This document shows positions 1-7,265 of a stretch of 64,000 bases of DNA, piece by piece. The notes under the pieces were generated by a model. It searched no databases, was not told the origin of the DNA, and saw nothing but the letters and a program-made list of their open reading frames with translations. Every line of letters starts with the position of its first letter. Position 1 is the stretch's first letter. Position numbers and translations under genes: made by a program. Origin of the DNA: Streptomyces celluloflavus (GTDB lineage Bacteria > Actinomycetota > Actinomycetes > Streptomycetales > Streptomycetaceae); contig JOEL01000013.1 in the NCBI GenBank assembly GCA_000720995.1, positions 1 to 64,000 of the forward strand. The letters run 5' to 3'.

Positions 1-32
1 TCCGCCCCGACCGAGCACTCCCCGCGTGACAC

Positions 33-47
33 TGGTCGGACCGACCA
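33..47. promoter_or_regulatory. 15-bp perfect palindrome, possible PadR operator
   Basis: TGGTCGG-A-CCGACCA is a perfect palindrome 66 bases upstream of the start of a PadR-like gene remnant. PadR regulators usually bind such inverted repeats in their own promoters. The regulatory role is inference from position only. Confidence 0.35.
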
Positions 48-112
48 AGACCAGACCCACCAGCCGGAAAGCCACCTAAATCACCGGTATTGCGTCTAGA
101 AGGGGGATGCCC

Positions 113-192
113 ATGTCAGCGATCCGGCTACTGGTTCTCGGCGCGGTCCGCCAGCACGGACGGGCGCACGGCTACCAGCTGCTGGGAGCGCG
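113..192 (+). pseudogene. PadR-family regulator, 5' stub
   Basis: From ATG 113 the product begins MSAIRLLVLGAVRQHGRAHG, a typical start of a PadR winged-helix regulator. The purine-rich stretch AAGGGGG lies about 7 bases upstream, which favours this ATG over the one at 107. After the residues YQLLGA, near position 190, family similarity stops abruptly and the frame reads into unrelated low-complexity sequence to 580. A complete PadR protein has about 110 to 180 residues, so about 85 to 90 percent is missing. The 3' part was probably lost by insertion or deletion; no mobile-element end is evident at the breakpoint. Confidence 0.6.
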
Positions 193-600
193 ATCGTGTT
201 CGTCATGGTGCGGTGTTCCTTTTCTGTGCTGTGCCTGGTGTTCTCCAGGACGAGGGGATCGTGTCGGCCGAACCGGACAGGGCCGGTTCGCGGATGCCGG
301 GGCCCGGGGCGGTCAGTCCAGGTCGGGTGCCGGAGGCGGCGCGGGGCCTGTTGCACGCCCACTTCTTGATGTCGCCGACGCGGTAGAGAAGTTCGGCGCC
401 GCGCTTGCGGGTGGGGGTGCCAGCCACCCCGCACCCACCCCGGCCGCCAACACAGCGGACCACCCCGCCCCGCCCGCCGCCCCCTCGCCCCCGAGCGACC
501 GACTGACGGCATGGCGCGCGTCGGGTCACCGCAGGTGCCCGGTGCGCGTGGCGCTGGGCAGGTGGAGACTGGGGGTCTGACGCAAACGAGGGAGGCGGCC
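193..600. other. no convincing gene (193-600)
   Basis: Frames are open on both strands because of GC content, but none looks like a protein family I know. A minus-strand frame at 203-529 contains the stretch GAELLYRVGDIKKWACNRP, which could be a small helix-turn-helix remnant; this is weak. The last 60 bases resemble the DNA preceding the second zinc-ribbon cassette at about 3575-3634, including a shared run GACTGGGGGTCTGACGC or close to it. Confidence 0.4.
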
Positions 601-684
601 GTGCACTGCACGAACTGCGGGGCGCAGGTCATACAGGGGCCGGACGGCAGCTGGTCCTGCAACAACTGCGGGACAGCCGGATGA
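601..684 (+). CDS. 27-residue zinc-ribbon peptide, cassette copy 1
   Basis: A GTG at 601 follows GGAGG (591-595) by 5 bases. The peptide is 27 residues with two CxxC knuckles, CTNC and CNNC, separated by 14 residues, the minimal pattern of a treble-clef or zinc-ribbon finger. Its stop (TGA 682-684) overlaps the ATG of the next gene in the sequence ATGA, so the two are probably translationally coupled. Copy 2 at 3635-3718 is about 93 percent identical in DNA. The function is unknown; zinc binding is inferred from the cysteines. Confidence 0.65.
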   Translation: MHCTNCGAQVIQGPDGSWSCNNCGTAG

Positions 685-881
685 CGCAAGGAACCGAGGA
701 CACCGAAGTCGGGCAGGCGGACAGCGAGCTGTACTACACCACGCACCGGTGCTCAAGCTGCGGTTCCGAGGTACACGGCCTGCACGGGCGGTGGACCTGC
801 TCCGCGTGCGGCACGTGCTCGCCGTACTCGCCCCCGCCCGACGGCTGGCAGGCGGACGACGGATACGACAGCTGGTCATGA
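681..881 (+). CDS. 66-residue zinc-ribbon protein, cassette copy 1
   Basis: The ATG at 681 overlaps the preceding stop. The N-terminal 20 residues are acidic and variable; then come CSSC (residues 24-27) and a CSACGTC cluster (residues 41-47), and a C-terminal tail rich in Pro, Asp and aromatics ending DDGYDSWS. Copy 2 (3715-3921) keeps the cysteine motifs and the entire tail almost unchanged but differs in the acidic N-terminus, which suggests the ribbon and tail are under selection. I recognise no named family. Zinc binding or a small regulatory or adaptor role is inference. Confidence 0.65.
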   Translation: MTQGTEDTEVGQADSELYYTTHRCSSCGSEVHGLHGRWTCSACGTCSPYSPPPDGWQADDGYDSWS

Positions 882-886
882 CCCTG

Positions 887-910
887 CCGCCCGCCCACCC
901 GGCGGGGCGG
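887..910 (+). terminator. stem-loop after zinc-ribbon cassette 1
   Basis: CCGCCCGCC, a 5-base loop, and GGCGGGGCGG form a stem with one bulge, 5 bases after the stop of the second cassette gene. No U-tract follows, as is usual for actinobacterial terminators. Confidence 0.4.
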
Positions 911-934
911 GAGCGCCTCCCTGGGGGCGCCGGA

Positions 935-1263
935 GGTTGTCCGGGAGGTTGCCGCCGGTTGCCGACGCCCCGCCCGAGTTACTTACCTCCTACCGGCCCG
1001 GCCAAGCCGGGCTTGGCCCCCTCACCGGCACCTGACCGGGGACTTTGACCCGGGAAGTGAGTGAGTGAGTGAGTAAGTGGGAATCCGGGCGAGCCCCGGC
1101 GCCCACCACCCGGACCATCAAAAGCCGCTGAGCGGCAGCCAGGGACCCGAACGCCGCCCCCGCCCGCCGCTCGTCGGCCCCCGGGCAGTCGGCTGAGCCG
1201 GGGGTGGGCGCCGGAGGTTGTCCCGGTTGTCCACGCAGTCCAGAGGTTGTCCGGGGGTTGTCC
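935..1263 (+). repeat. GGTTGTCC octamer array (iteron-like)
   Basis: The octamer GGTTGTCC occurs exactly at 935-942, 1216-1223, 1225-1232, 1245-1252 and 1256-1263, with the near-copy GGTTGCC nearby at about 948 and 957. Spacing within the second group is 9, 20 and 11 bases. Such clustered direct repeats are typical of replication iterons or of the octamer sites used by Streptomyces TraB-type conjugation proteins. No rep or tra gene is present here, so the role is open. Confidence 0.6.
1057..1080 (+). repeat. GTGA tetranucleotide repeat
   Basis: Four exact GTGA units run from 1057 to 1072, followed by GTAA and GTGG. Its placement between two groups of GGTTGTCC octamers makes it part of the same repeat-rich noncoding block. 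Slippage-prone DNA is the only property that can be read from it. Confidence 0.6.
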
Positions 1264-1283
1264 GGCCGGGCAACCCCCGGACA
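1248..1283. repeat. 13-bp perfect inverted repeat inside the octamer array
   Basis: TGTCCGGGGGTTG (1248-1260) pairs perfectly with CAACCCCCGGACA (1271-1283) around a 10-base loop. The arms are built from the same GGTTGTCC octamer, so the structure may be a protein-binding site in both orientations, or a terminator. Confidence 0.55.
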
Positions 1284-1308
1284 GCCCCGCGGCCCCGACC
1301 GAGCGGCC

Positions 1309-1350
1309 AATGCGTGCAGAGGCGTGCACGTGCACGCCTCTGCACGCATT
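1309..1350. repeat. perfect 42-bp palindrome
   Basis: The 21 bases at 1309-1329 (beginning AATGCGTGCAGAGG) are exactly reverse-complementary to 1330-1350, with no loop. Internally each arm carries two GCGTGCA-like units. The symmetry ends sharply at C1308/A1351. A perfect loopless palindrome this long is unlikely by chance and fits a dimeric or tetrameric DNA-binding protein, a recombination crossover site, or a replication/transfer structure. It lies about 100 bases upstream of a serine recombinase remnant, which may have used it. Confidence 0.75.
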
Positions 1351-1452
1351 ACACGCGCAACCCCGGCCCACGACGAAACCGGCCCTCATGACTCCCGGGC
1401 CGATCCCGGCCCACCATCCTGCCCGGCCTCCCCTACGGACGCGCGGACGCCG

Positions 1453-2086
1453 GTCCGGATGTCGCCCATGTGTCCAGCAAGGGCCAGGACCTCGCCGGGC
1501 AGGTCCGCGCGCCCTCAAGGAAGCCGACTGCGTCCGCATCTACGTCGAGAAGGCCGGCACCCGCGAGAAGATCCGGCCCGAATACAACGCCGCCCTCGCG
1601 GACCTCCGCCCGGCCGACACCCTCACCGTCACCATGCTCGACCGCCTCGGCCGCCACATGGTCGAGCTCATCACCAGCGCGCAGGACCCCGCCGAGCGCG
1701 GCCACCGCCTGGAGATCCGCACCGGCCCCTCGCCGGCCCCTACGACCCGCACGGCGCGGGCAAGGTCCTCTTCGTCGTCTTCGCAGCGATAGCCGAGGTC
1801 GAGCGGGAGTTCATCCGCGAACGAGCCCTCGTCGGCCTGGACACCGCCGCGGCGAACGGCAAACACGGCGGTCGCCCGCCGGCCGTCGACGGCGACATCT
1901 CGCCGTCGCCCTGCGCCGCCGCGCCGCCGCGCCGCGAAGGAGTCCGTCTCCGCCATCGCCGCGCACCTCGACGCCAGCCGCTCCACCCTGTACCGCACCC
2001 TCGCCTCGTACAACGAAGCGACGAAGCGACGAAGCGACGAAGCGACGGCGTCCAACGAAACCGCCCGTGATCCCCAGGGAGACTGA
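1453..2086 (+). pseudogene. serine recombinase (resolvase/invertase), frameshifted
   Basis: Three reading frames together spell a resolvase. One frame gives HVSSKGQDLAGQVRA (normally YARVSTKGQDL); the next gives the catalytic-domain stretch from DCVRIYVEKAGTREKIRPEY to TVTMLDRLGRHMVELI; the next gives KVLFVVFAAIAEVEREFIRE, and the last a C-terminal helix-turn-helix (ESVSAIAAHLDASRSTLYRT). Frames change near 1510, 1725 and 1905. No clear start codon remains; the catalytic serine falls in the N-terminal part, which is degenerate. This is a dead site-specific recombinase, probably from a plasmid or transposon that also brought the repeats upstream. Confidence 0.75.
2016..2047 (+). repeat. 8-bp tandem repeat (GAAGCGAC)x4
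   Basis: Four consecutive copies of GAAGCGAC lie within the 3' end of the recombinase remnant. They lengthen the C-terminal tail and could have arisen by slippage after the gene lost function. Confidence 0.6.
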
Positions 2087-2162
2087 CCAGCATGAGTAGC
2101 GACGACAACCAGCAGGTCCCCGGATAACCGGCGGCCGCGACCGCGGCTTTCACCGCGGGCCG

Positions 2163-2483
2163 GTGGCGAAGCGCAGCATCACCCAGCACGTCGAGATCGT
2201 CGCCTTCACAGGCACCGAGGAATCCGGCGTTCTTCATGCCGCCGGGGACTGGATGAAGGACCACCCGACGGCGCAGATCCGCGGGCTGAACCTGCACGCG
2301 GAAGACGTAGAGGGGCCCGGAGACGCACGGACGTGGGTCCTGGAGATGGCCGTCGACCACACCGCCGCTCGTGTCTCCCCGCTGGACGCTCCACGTGAGC
2401 TCGCTGCTGAGAGGCAGAGAAGCAGAGGGGCAGAGGGGCAGAGGGGCAGCGCCAACGACATCCGCAACGACCACGAAGGCTGA
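2163..2483 (+). CDS. hypothetical protein, 106 residues
   Basis: GTG start at 2163. The first 75 residues look like a compact folded domain with alternating hydrophobics (HVEIVAFTGTEESGVLHAAG, then WMKDHPTAQIRGLNLHAE, then TWVLEMAVDH). The last 30 residues are encoded by low-complexity DNA (GGCAGAG-type units, about 2408-2450) and are probably disordered. It follows the resolvase remnant by 77 bases, a gap containing only a tiny 11-codon ORF at 2092. I do not recognise the family. Coding is supported by codon use in the N-terminal two thirds. Confidence 0.5.
   Translation: MAKRSITQHVEIVAFTGTEESGVLHAAGDWMKDHPTAQIRGLNLHAEDVEGPGDARTWVLEMAVDHTAARVSPLDAPRELAAERQRSRGAEGQRGSANDIRNDHEG
2408..2450 (+). 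repeat. purine-rich GGCAGAG low-complexity repeat
   Basis: Short imperfect repeats of GGCAGAG and AGAGG run through the 3' end of the 106-codon gene. They are likely slippage-generated and may have altered the original C-terminus. Confidence 0.5.
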
Positions 2484-2684
2484 ACAGCTATGGCGCCGGC
2501 GGGGCGAGCCGGAGCTTCGTGACCAGCGCACCTACAAGATCACCCCGACTTGGAAATCACCCTGGGGGTTGAGGTTCGGGTCGCCCGCGTGGGGGAGCGG
2601 TCGCGGCTTGTCGGATGATGACGCTGTGTGCTGGGTGGTGACATCGTGAAGCGGTCGGTTCGCATCGCCTCACCGGAGTCCGTG

Positions 2685-3308
2685 ATGTCCTGTCAGTTCC
2701 CGTCGTCGAATGCCCAGATTGCCGCCCCTCGCTGGGCGGTCCGGGCGGCCTGGGCGACCGTGCTTTGCACAGTGCCCTCGTGCGTATGGCGGCTCGCCCT
2801 CGGGTTCGGAGTGGATGTCGGTTTCACCGGCCGACTCGGTTCGATGTACACGGGCACCTCCATCATGGTCTACGTGCTGATCCTGTCGGTGGCCTCGCAA
2901 GCGGCCGCCTGCCTGACGCTTGGCCTGGTGAAGCCTTGGGGCGAGCGGGTCCCATGCTGGGTTCCGCGGTTGGGCGGCCGCCGCATCCCGCCGCTGGCGA
3001 TGGTCATACCTGCCGCGGCGGGCGCCATTGCGGTGACGGGGCTGTGCGCGGCGGTCACGCTGGTGCCAAGAGGGCCGCTGGACAACCCCGACTTCCCGCA
3101 CGGTACGGCGGGCGTGATCATGGACATCTGCTATGCCCCCCTCCTGGTCTGGGGGCCCCTGGTCGCCGCTCTCAGCATCGCCTACGCTCGGCGCCGTCGG
3201 GCAGGCGAGCAGTCTGATGAGCCGGCGCACCACGGCAGTGAGACCAGACCGCCCGAGCTGCCTCACGGCGCGCGGAGCGTCTCGTGTCTTGCGAAAGCCA
3301 GGCTGTAA
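2685..3308 (+). CDS. four-helix integral membrane protein, unknown function
   Basis: The start at ATG 2685 is chosen because GGAG (2675-2678) sits 6 bases upstream; GTG starts exist at 2646 and 2682. The 207-residue product has four hydrophobic segments, roughly residues 14-40, 60-85, 105-132 and 145-172, and a basic tail after RYARRRR-type residues that should stay cytoplasmic. The last 35 residues are Pro/Ser rich and look unstructured. It resembles small Streptomyces membrane proteins of no known role. It stands alone: no operon partner is within 150 bases. Confidence 0.6.
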   Translation: MSCQFPSSNAQIAAPRWAVRAAWATVLCTVPSCVWRLALGFGVDVGFTGRLGSMYTGTSIMVYVLILSVASQAAACLTLGLVKPWGERVPCWVPRLGGRRIPPLAMVIPAAAGAIAVTGLCAAVTLVPRGPLDNPDFPHGTAGVIMDICYAPLLVWGPLVAALSIAYARRRRAGEQSDEPAHHGSETRPPELPHGARSVSCLAKARL

Positions 3309-3428
3309 ACCGGGACAGCATCGACCGACGACAACGCCACTGACAACAACCCTGCGCTGCCAGTGACATCTACCCTGCGCCCGACACTCACCGGCGACAT
3401 GGGCTGTCGGCGGTCGGCGACATGACGG

Positions 3429-3448
3429 GCGCCGGTAGAAACCGGCGC
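3429..3448. terminator. 8-bp hairpin with AGAA tetraloop
   Basis: GCGCCGGT-AGAA-ACCGGCGC is perfect. It lies 120 bases beyond the membrane-protein gene and 34 bases upstream of the 42-residue peptide ORF, so it may be a terminator or a leader element of the peptide cassette. Confidence 0.45.
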
Positions 3449-3481
3449 TACGGGCAAGCCGCCGTTCTCGTTGGACGAGGC

Positions 3482-3610
3482 ATGGACACGAACACGTACA
3501 TGCCCATCACCCCGGACGGAGAGCTGACCTTTAAGAATGGAGTGCCCTACACCGGGGGTATGGGCCTCACTGGTGCAGGCGCCTGGACAGGTTGGACACT
3601 GGGGGTCTGA
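3482..3610 (+). CDS. 42-residue peptide, cassette copy 2 leader gene
   Basis: An ATG at 3482 opens a 42-codon frame with a polar N-terminal half (TPDGELTFKNG) and a Gly/Trp-rich C-terminus ending GAWTGWTLGV. The ribosome site is weak (GGACGAGG). The stop is 25 bases before the first zinc-ribbon gene, so the three could form one transcript. In copy 1 only the equivalent of the last codons is recognisable (about 550-580, ending RWRLGV). The leader-plus-core look recalls a RiPP precursor, but no modification enzyme is nearby, so that is speculation. Confidence 0.4.
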   Translation: MDTNTYMPITPDGELTFKNGVPYTGGMGLTGAGAWTGWTLGV

Positions 3611-3634
3611 CGCGGACGATTCGGAGAGGCGGCT

Positions 3635-3718
3635 ATGCACTGCACGAACTGCGGGGCGCAAGTCATACAGGGGCCGGACGGTGGCTGGTCCTGCAACAAC
3701 TGCGGGACGACCGGATGA
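3635..3718 (+). CDS. 27-residue zinc-ribbon peptide, cassette copy 2
   Basis: This copy starts with ATG, 8 bases after GGAG in TCGGAGAGGC. It has the same CTNC...CNNC pattern and 27-residue length as the copy at 601-684; the four cysteines are intact. Three residues differ (position 1 start codon, one Ser/Gly, one Ala/Thr). Its TGA overlaps the next start in the string ATGA. Conservation of the overlap in both copies argues that the pair is expressed together at fixed stoichiometry. Confidence 0.65.
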   Translation: MHCTNCGAQVIQGPDGGWSCNNCGTTG

Positions 3719-3921
3719 GCGGCAGCTTCCAGGGCGCGGACGCCGAAGCGGAACAGGCAGGCAGTGAGCTGTACTACACGTTGCACCGGTGCTCAGGCTG
3801 TGGGGCCGAGGTGCATGGCCTGCACGGGCGGTGGACCTGCTCCGGGTGCGGCACGTGCTCGCCGTACTCGCCCCCGCCCGACGGCTGGCAGGCGGACGAC
3901 GGATACGACAGTTGGTCATGA
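3715..3921 (+). CDS. 68-residue zinc-ribbon protein, cassette copy 2
   Basis: ATG 3715 overlaps the preceding stop. Cysteine motifs CSGC and CSGCGTC and the tail SPPPDGWQADDGYDSWS match copy 1; the first 18 residues differ. The final 110 bases are almost identical to copy 1. No transmembrane segment or signal peptide is visible, so a cytoplasmic location is expected. The family is unrecognised. Confidence 0.65.
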   Translation: MSGSFQGADAEAEQAGSELYYTLHRCSGCGAEVHGLHGRWTCSGCGTCSPYSPPPDGWQADDGYDSWS

Positions 3922-4909
3922 CCTTCTCGTGGCTGCCCCGTCCAAGGCGCGCACGGGAGGCGTAGGGCTGCCTTCCAGCCGCTGTGGAGACGCCGCGAGG
4001 TATCGGTCCCGCGGGACGGGCCGTCCAGGGCAGAGCGAGGGCGCTCGTGACGTGGTCAGGCCGGCGGCGCGGTGGACAGCAGCGGTGTCCGCGGCGCCGG
4101 GACGGCCGGGCGGCTGCATCGGCGCGCCTCCGCGCTCCCGGGGGCAGTCCTCGCGCACCCTTAACGCTCCCGTACTGCTCGTTCTTGGTGCTCTGCAGAC
4201 AGTAAGGTCCGCACGTTCTCTGCATGTGCTTCACCCGTTGTCGTGCGGTTTCGCGCCGCGCACGGTCCCCGTCACAGTCCCTGCGGGTGGGGCACCGGTC
4301 CCGAACACGACGAGGTCCCCGGCTGCGGGAGGACCGCGGCCAGGGGCTTCGGGGGTGTCGGTCGAGGCGGGGCAAAGTCCGGGAGCGCCCCGGGCGCGGG
4401 CCGGTGGGCGGCCGGGGTGCCGAACTGCACGGCACCCCGGGACCATCCGTCCGCGAGATCCGTACCAGCTTGGCGACCGGCGTGATCCCTGACCTGCCAC
4501 CGCGTCAACCCACCACGGCACAGCGGAGCGCGAGCCTACGGGAACAACCGGTACCTCCGGCCGGCTCCCCTGCCCGACCGGGCCCCAGGCCCCAAGAGCC
4601 CGGGGGCATGCCGTCTGCCGACACGAGGCACCTGGCGTGGCCGGCCGCCCCCGACAGCCCACTCGGGCCGGAGCAAACGGCATCGGGTCGACGCCCGCGG
4701 CGGCTGCCGCCGGTCCCGGCAATCCGCCAGCGGGCGGGCCAAGCGAAGTTGGCGCTGTAGGGCGCCGAACATCCACGAAGGCGGGGCCGGCTCTGTAGGT
4801 GAGAACGGAAACTCCCCTACAAAGCCACGTGGCCACATCCGGTGGGGTGATGTCACTTCGTGCTGGTTGCTGATGCTGCGCCTCAGGTCTCCAGCGGCAG
4901 GATTTCGCG
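3922..4909. other. about 1 kb without a supported gene
   Basis: Several frames stay open because of GC content, but none shows family similarity, a plausible ribosome site and consistent codon use together. The only distinct structure is the perfect hairpin at 4412-4440. The tract may be decayed coding DNA. Confidence 0.5.
4412..4440. terminator. perfect 11-bp stem-loop
   Basis: CCGGGGTGCCG, a 7-base loop and CGGCACCCCGG form a perfect stem in the gene-free tract. It could be a terminator of a lost gene or part of a small RNA; no flanking gene explains it. Confidence 0.4.
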
Positions 4910-4952
4910 GCGGTGCCCCGTTGCCGACCCACGGCCGGTAACGGGGCACCGC
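4910..4952 (-). terminator. 17-bp terminator downstream of the SH3 gene
   Basis: GCGGTGCCCCGTTGCCG (4910-4926) pairs with CGGTAACGGGGCACCGC (4936-4952) with one G-U pair. It begins 21 bases after the stop of the minus-strand SH3-domain gene, so it most likely terminates that transcript. Confidence 0.7.
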
Positions 4953-4973
4953 CTCGGCGATCTCAGGGGCTGG

Positions 4974-5285
4974 TCAGCAGTCCAGGTAGGCGGTGTAGAT
5001 CCACACACCTGTCGGGCCGCCCCACAGGTCACCCATGATCCAGTCACCGGTGTTGCCGCGGCGGTTCATGTTCTGGCCCTTGTTCACCTTCCCCAGCACC
5101 GGGTACTGCGAGCCGGGGCCGCCTCGGAAGTTGACCCCGTTGTCGTTCACCGTGCACACCGCGGCCAGCTTGGCCTGCGGCGCGGAGATCGTCTTCGGCG
5201 GCACCGGCTGAGCGGCGGCCGGAGCCGCAGCGGCGAGGCCGAGCGCGAGGCCGGCCGCGCTCAGGGCCAGCGCGATCTTGCGCAT
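4974..5285 (-). CDS. secreted SH3b-domain protein
   Basis: The 103-residue product starts with a classical Sec signal (basic MRK, hydrophobic Ala/Leu core to about residue 24, AAA-type cleavage near residue 25). The mature part has a bacterial SH3b fold, seen in CTVNDNGVNFRGGPGSQYPV followed by LGKVNKGQ and a final DWIMGDLW...WIYTAYLDC. Two cysteines (first strand and C-terminus) could form a disulphide. Such small exported SH3 proteins are common in Streptomyces and are thought to bind the wall; the ligand is unknown. The ribosome site AAGGAG precedes the ATG by about 6 bases, and a strong terminator follows. Confidence 0.8.
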   Translation of the reverse strand: MRKIALALSAAGLALGLAAAAPAAAQPVPPKTISAPQAKLAAVCTVNDNGVNFRGGPGSQYPVLGKVNKGQNMNRRGNTGDWIMGDLWGGPTGVWIYTAYLDC

Positions 5286-5533
5286 GCCTTCTCCTTCTTC
5301 GGGATGGGTGGTGGATGTCGGCAGCTCGTGACCGTGGTCTCGACGGTCCTGATAGCAGTCGCCTGCCGTTGACTACGACGCTAGACCGGCGGGGCGCACC
5401 TGCCTTGGAAGAATGCGACAGGGCTGAGCACGACCGAAAAGAGCGTGCGGGCATGGTGCGTATAGCGTTCGTTGACCTGCTGTCGTCATGCTCGTCGTGG
5501 GTTGTCAGGGCATTTCTCCCAGGAGGTATGGAA

Positions 5534-6601
5534 GTGTCTTTCGCCGGTCAGCAGGTTCCGTCTTCCGGTGCATGGTGTCGGCGGGCGGCTGGTAGTGCCG
5601 CGCGGCCGCGTCAGGTGGGGCAGGAGGCCGGCAGGAGCCCGGGGCGGTCGGGGGTGATCGCGGTGGGCGTTCCCGGGGCCGCGTTGGCCGGCAGTGTGCT
5701 GGGGTACGTCGGGTTCGGGACCGAAGCCGCGCTCCCGGAGGTCCAGCGCATCCTGCCGGTGGGAACGGTCATGCTGGTGCTCGCATTCGGCGCGGGTTCC
5801 CGGCAACTGGGGCCGGCCGGTGCGCTGAATGCGTCCCCGCTGTGTGTCATCGGCCTGCACGACCATCCCACGCTGGTGGAGCACACCGGCCCACCCAACG
5901 GTGTGGGGGTCGGTCTGACGCCGCACGGCGCGTACACCATGCTCGGGGTCGCGCTGCGCGAGCTGTCCAACACCATTACGGACCTGGCCGACCTGCTCGG
6001 CGACCGGGCCTGGTGGCTACAGGAGCAGCTACGACGGGCCCCGACATGGGAGGCCCGGTTCACCATGCTGGACCGGACACTGGGCCACTGGCTCCAGTAC
6101 GGCCGCACGCCGGACACCCTCGTCGTCCACGCCTGGCAACGGCTACGGCAGACCGTCGGCCGGCTGCCGATCGGCGAGCTGGCGCGCGAACTCGGCTGCA
6201 GCCGACGGCACTTGGAACGGCGCTTCAGCGAGCAGGTGGGCTTGCCACCCAAGACTGTCGCACGGGTATGGCGCTTCAAACACGCAGCAAGCATGCTCAG
6301 CACCCCCGGCGAGACCCGATCATTATCGGAGATCGCCTACCTGTGCGGCTACAGCGACCAGGCCCACCTCAACCACGACTTCCGCGCACTGACCGGCTGT
6401 CCCCCAAGCCAGCTCACAGACCACCGGACGCTCGGCAGCCAAGAGACCGGGGCATCTTCCCAACCGGTGGTCGCCCTCACCGATGGCGAGTGGTCACGTC
6501 CGCGATACGCATGGCTGGTTGATGCCCCTCCGCGCACTGCTGGGTGCCGTGGCCCAGTTCGCCGAACGGTCACGGGCAGGCCCGTCACCATGCCGTCCTG
6601 A
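5534..6601 (+). CDS. AraC-family transcriptional regulator
   Basis: The C-terminal hundred residues of the family domain contain both AraC helix-turn-helix motifs: LPIGELARELGCSRRHLERR and then SLSEIAYLCGYSDQAHLNHD, followed by TGCPPSQ, the usual end of an AraC DNA-binding domain. The N-terminal half, with LPVGTVMLVLAFG and an HGAYTMLGVALREL stretch, resembles the sensor of DUF6597-type AraC proteins. GTG 5534 is chosen because AGGAGG (5521-5526) is 7 bases upstream; the ATG at 5528 would be too close. About 70 Pro/Arg-rich residues after the second motif look unstructured and may be extra. The effector and targets are unknown; no operator or partner gene is obvious. Confidence 0.8.
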   Translation: MSFAGQQVPSSGAWCRRAAGSAARPRQVGQEAGRSPGRSGVIAVGVPGAALAGSVLGYVGFGTEAALPEVQRILPVGTVMLVLAFGAGSRQLGPAGALNASPLCVIGLHDHPTLVEHTGPPNGVGVGLTPHGAYTMLGVALRELSNTITDLADLLGDRAWWLQEQLRRAPTWEARFTMLDRTLGHWLQYGRTPDTLVVHAWQRLRQTVGRLPIGELARELGCSRRHLERRFSEQVGLPPKTVARVWRFKHAASMLSTPGETRSLSEIAYLCGYSDQAHLNHDFRALTGCPPSQLTDHRTLGSQETGASSQPVVALTDGEWSRPRYAWLVDAPPRTAGCRGPVRRTVTGRPVTMPS

Positions 6602-6701
6602 GACCGCGGACGGTCGGCGGTTCGCCCAGCGGGCAGCGCTGACGGCAGAGCCTTCAGCACTGCCTCGACATTCCCAGGCTGGGTACGGGTCTCGGTGCCT
6701 C

Positions 6702-7265
6702 TCAGCGGTCGACCGGCAGGACTTGGTCCAGGCCGCTCTCGCGGAGGATCCGCCTGATCGTGTCGTCCAGGGTGCTGTCCGCGTCGATGACGGTCTCCAG
6801 GGCGTCGGGCAGCAGGTCCTTCTCTCGGTACCAGTCGCTGAGGTGATCGGGGGTGACGTGCCGGAGGTACTCAGCATCCGGCTTCGTCGCATGCCGCCGC
6901 ACCGTCTCCGCGTACGGCACGTCGAGGTAGTAGCACCGCGAGACACCCCGGTGAGCGCGCACCAGGTCCCGGAGCATGGTGCCGTAGCGGTCGGCGTACA
7001 GGATGCCTTCGACGACGACGTGGAAGCCGTTGCCCAGGGCGTAGCGGGTGGTGAGGTCGATCAGGCCGATGTTGGCACCGCCGGGCCGGTCGCGTTCGCG
7101 CAGCACGATCCGGCGGAGGTTGTCCTGGCCGACGATGGCGAGGTTGCGGCCGAACTTCTCGCGCAGGCCGACCGCGACGGAGGACTTGCCCGAGGCACTG
7201 TTGCCGCGGACCACGATCAAGCGCGTGTCCCTGGTCCCCACGGTTTCGTGCGCTGCCTCAGTCAC
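6702..7265 (-). CDS. P-loop kinase-like AAA protein
   Basis: The 187-residue protein has Walker A GNSASGKSS at about residues 21-29, the hydrophobic strand VVVEGILY and an Arg-rich lid around YAETVRRHATKP. This is the layout of small nucleotide or antibiotic kinases such as zeta-toxin or chloramphenicol phosphotransferase relatives. The GTG start at 7265 lies in GTGACTGA, overlapping the end of the DUF6042-like gene by 8 bases, so the two are probably co-translated. The substrate cannot be read from sequence. A related protein lies at 26745. Confidence 0.75.
   Translation of the reverse strand: MTEAAHETVGTRDTRLIVVRGNSASGKSSVAVGLREKFGRNLAIVGQDNLRRIVLRERDRPGGANIGLIDLTTRYALGNGFHVVVEGILYADRYGTMLRDLVRAHRGVSRCYYLDVPYAETVRRHATKPDAEYLRHVTPDHLSDWYREKDLLPDALETVIDADSTLDDTIRRILRESGLDQVLPVDR

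Noticed and set aside
1057..1080. GTGA repeat considered as a CRISPR-like or coding repeat
   Set aside because: Only four short units without spacers; no cas genes in the window.
4100..4250. Possible tRNA or small RNA in the gene-free tract
   Set aside because: No cloverleaf with a GGTTCRA T-loop could be built from this stretch.
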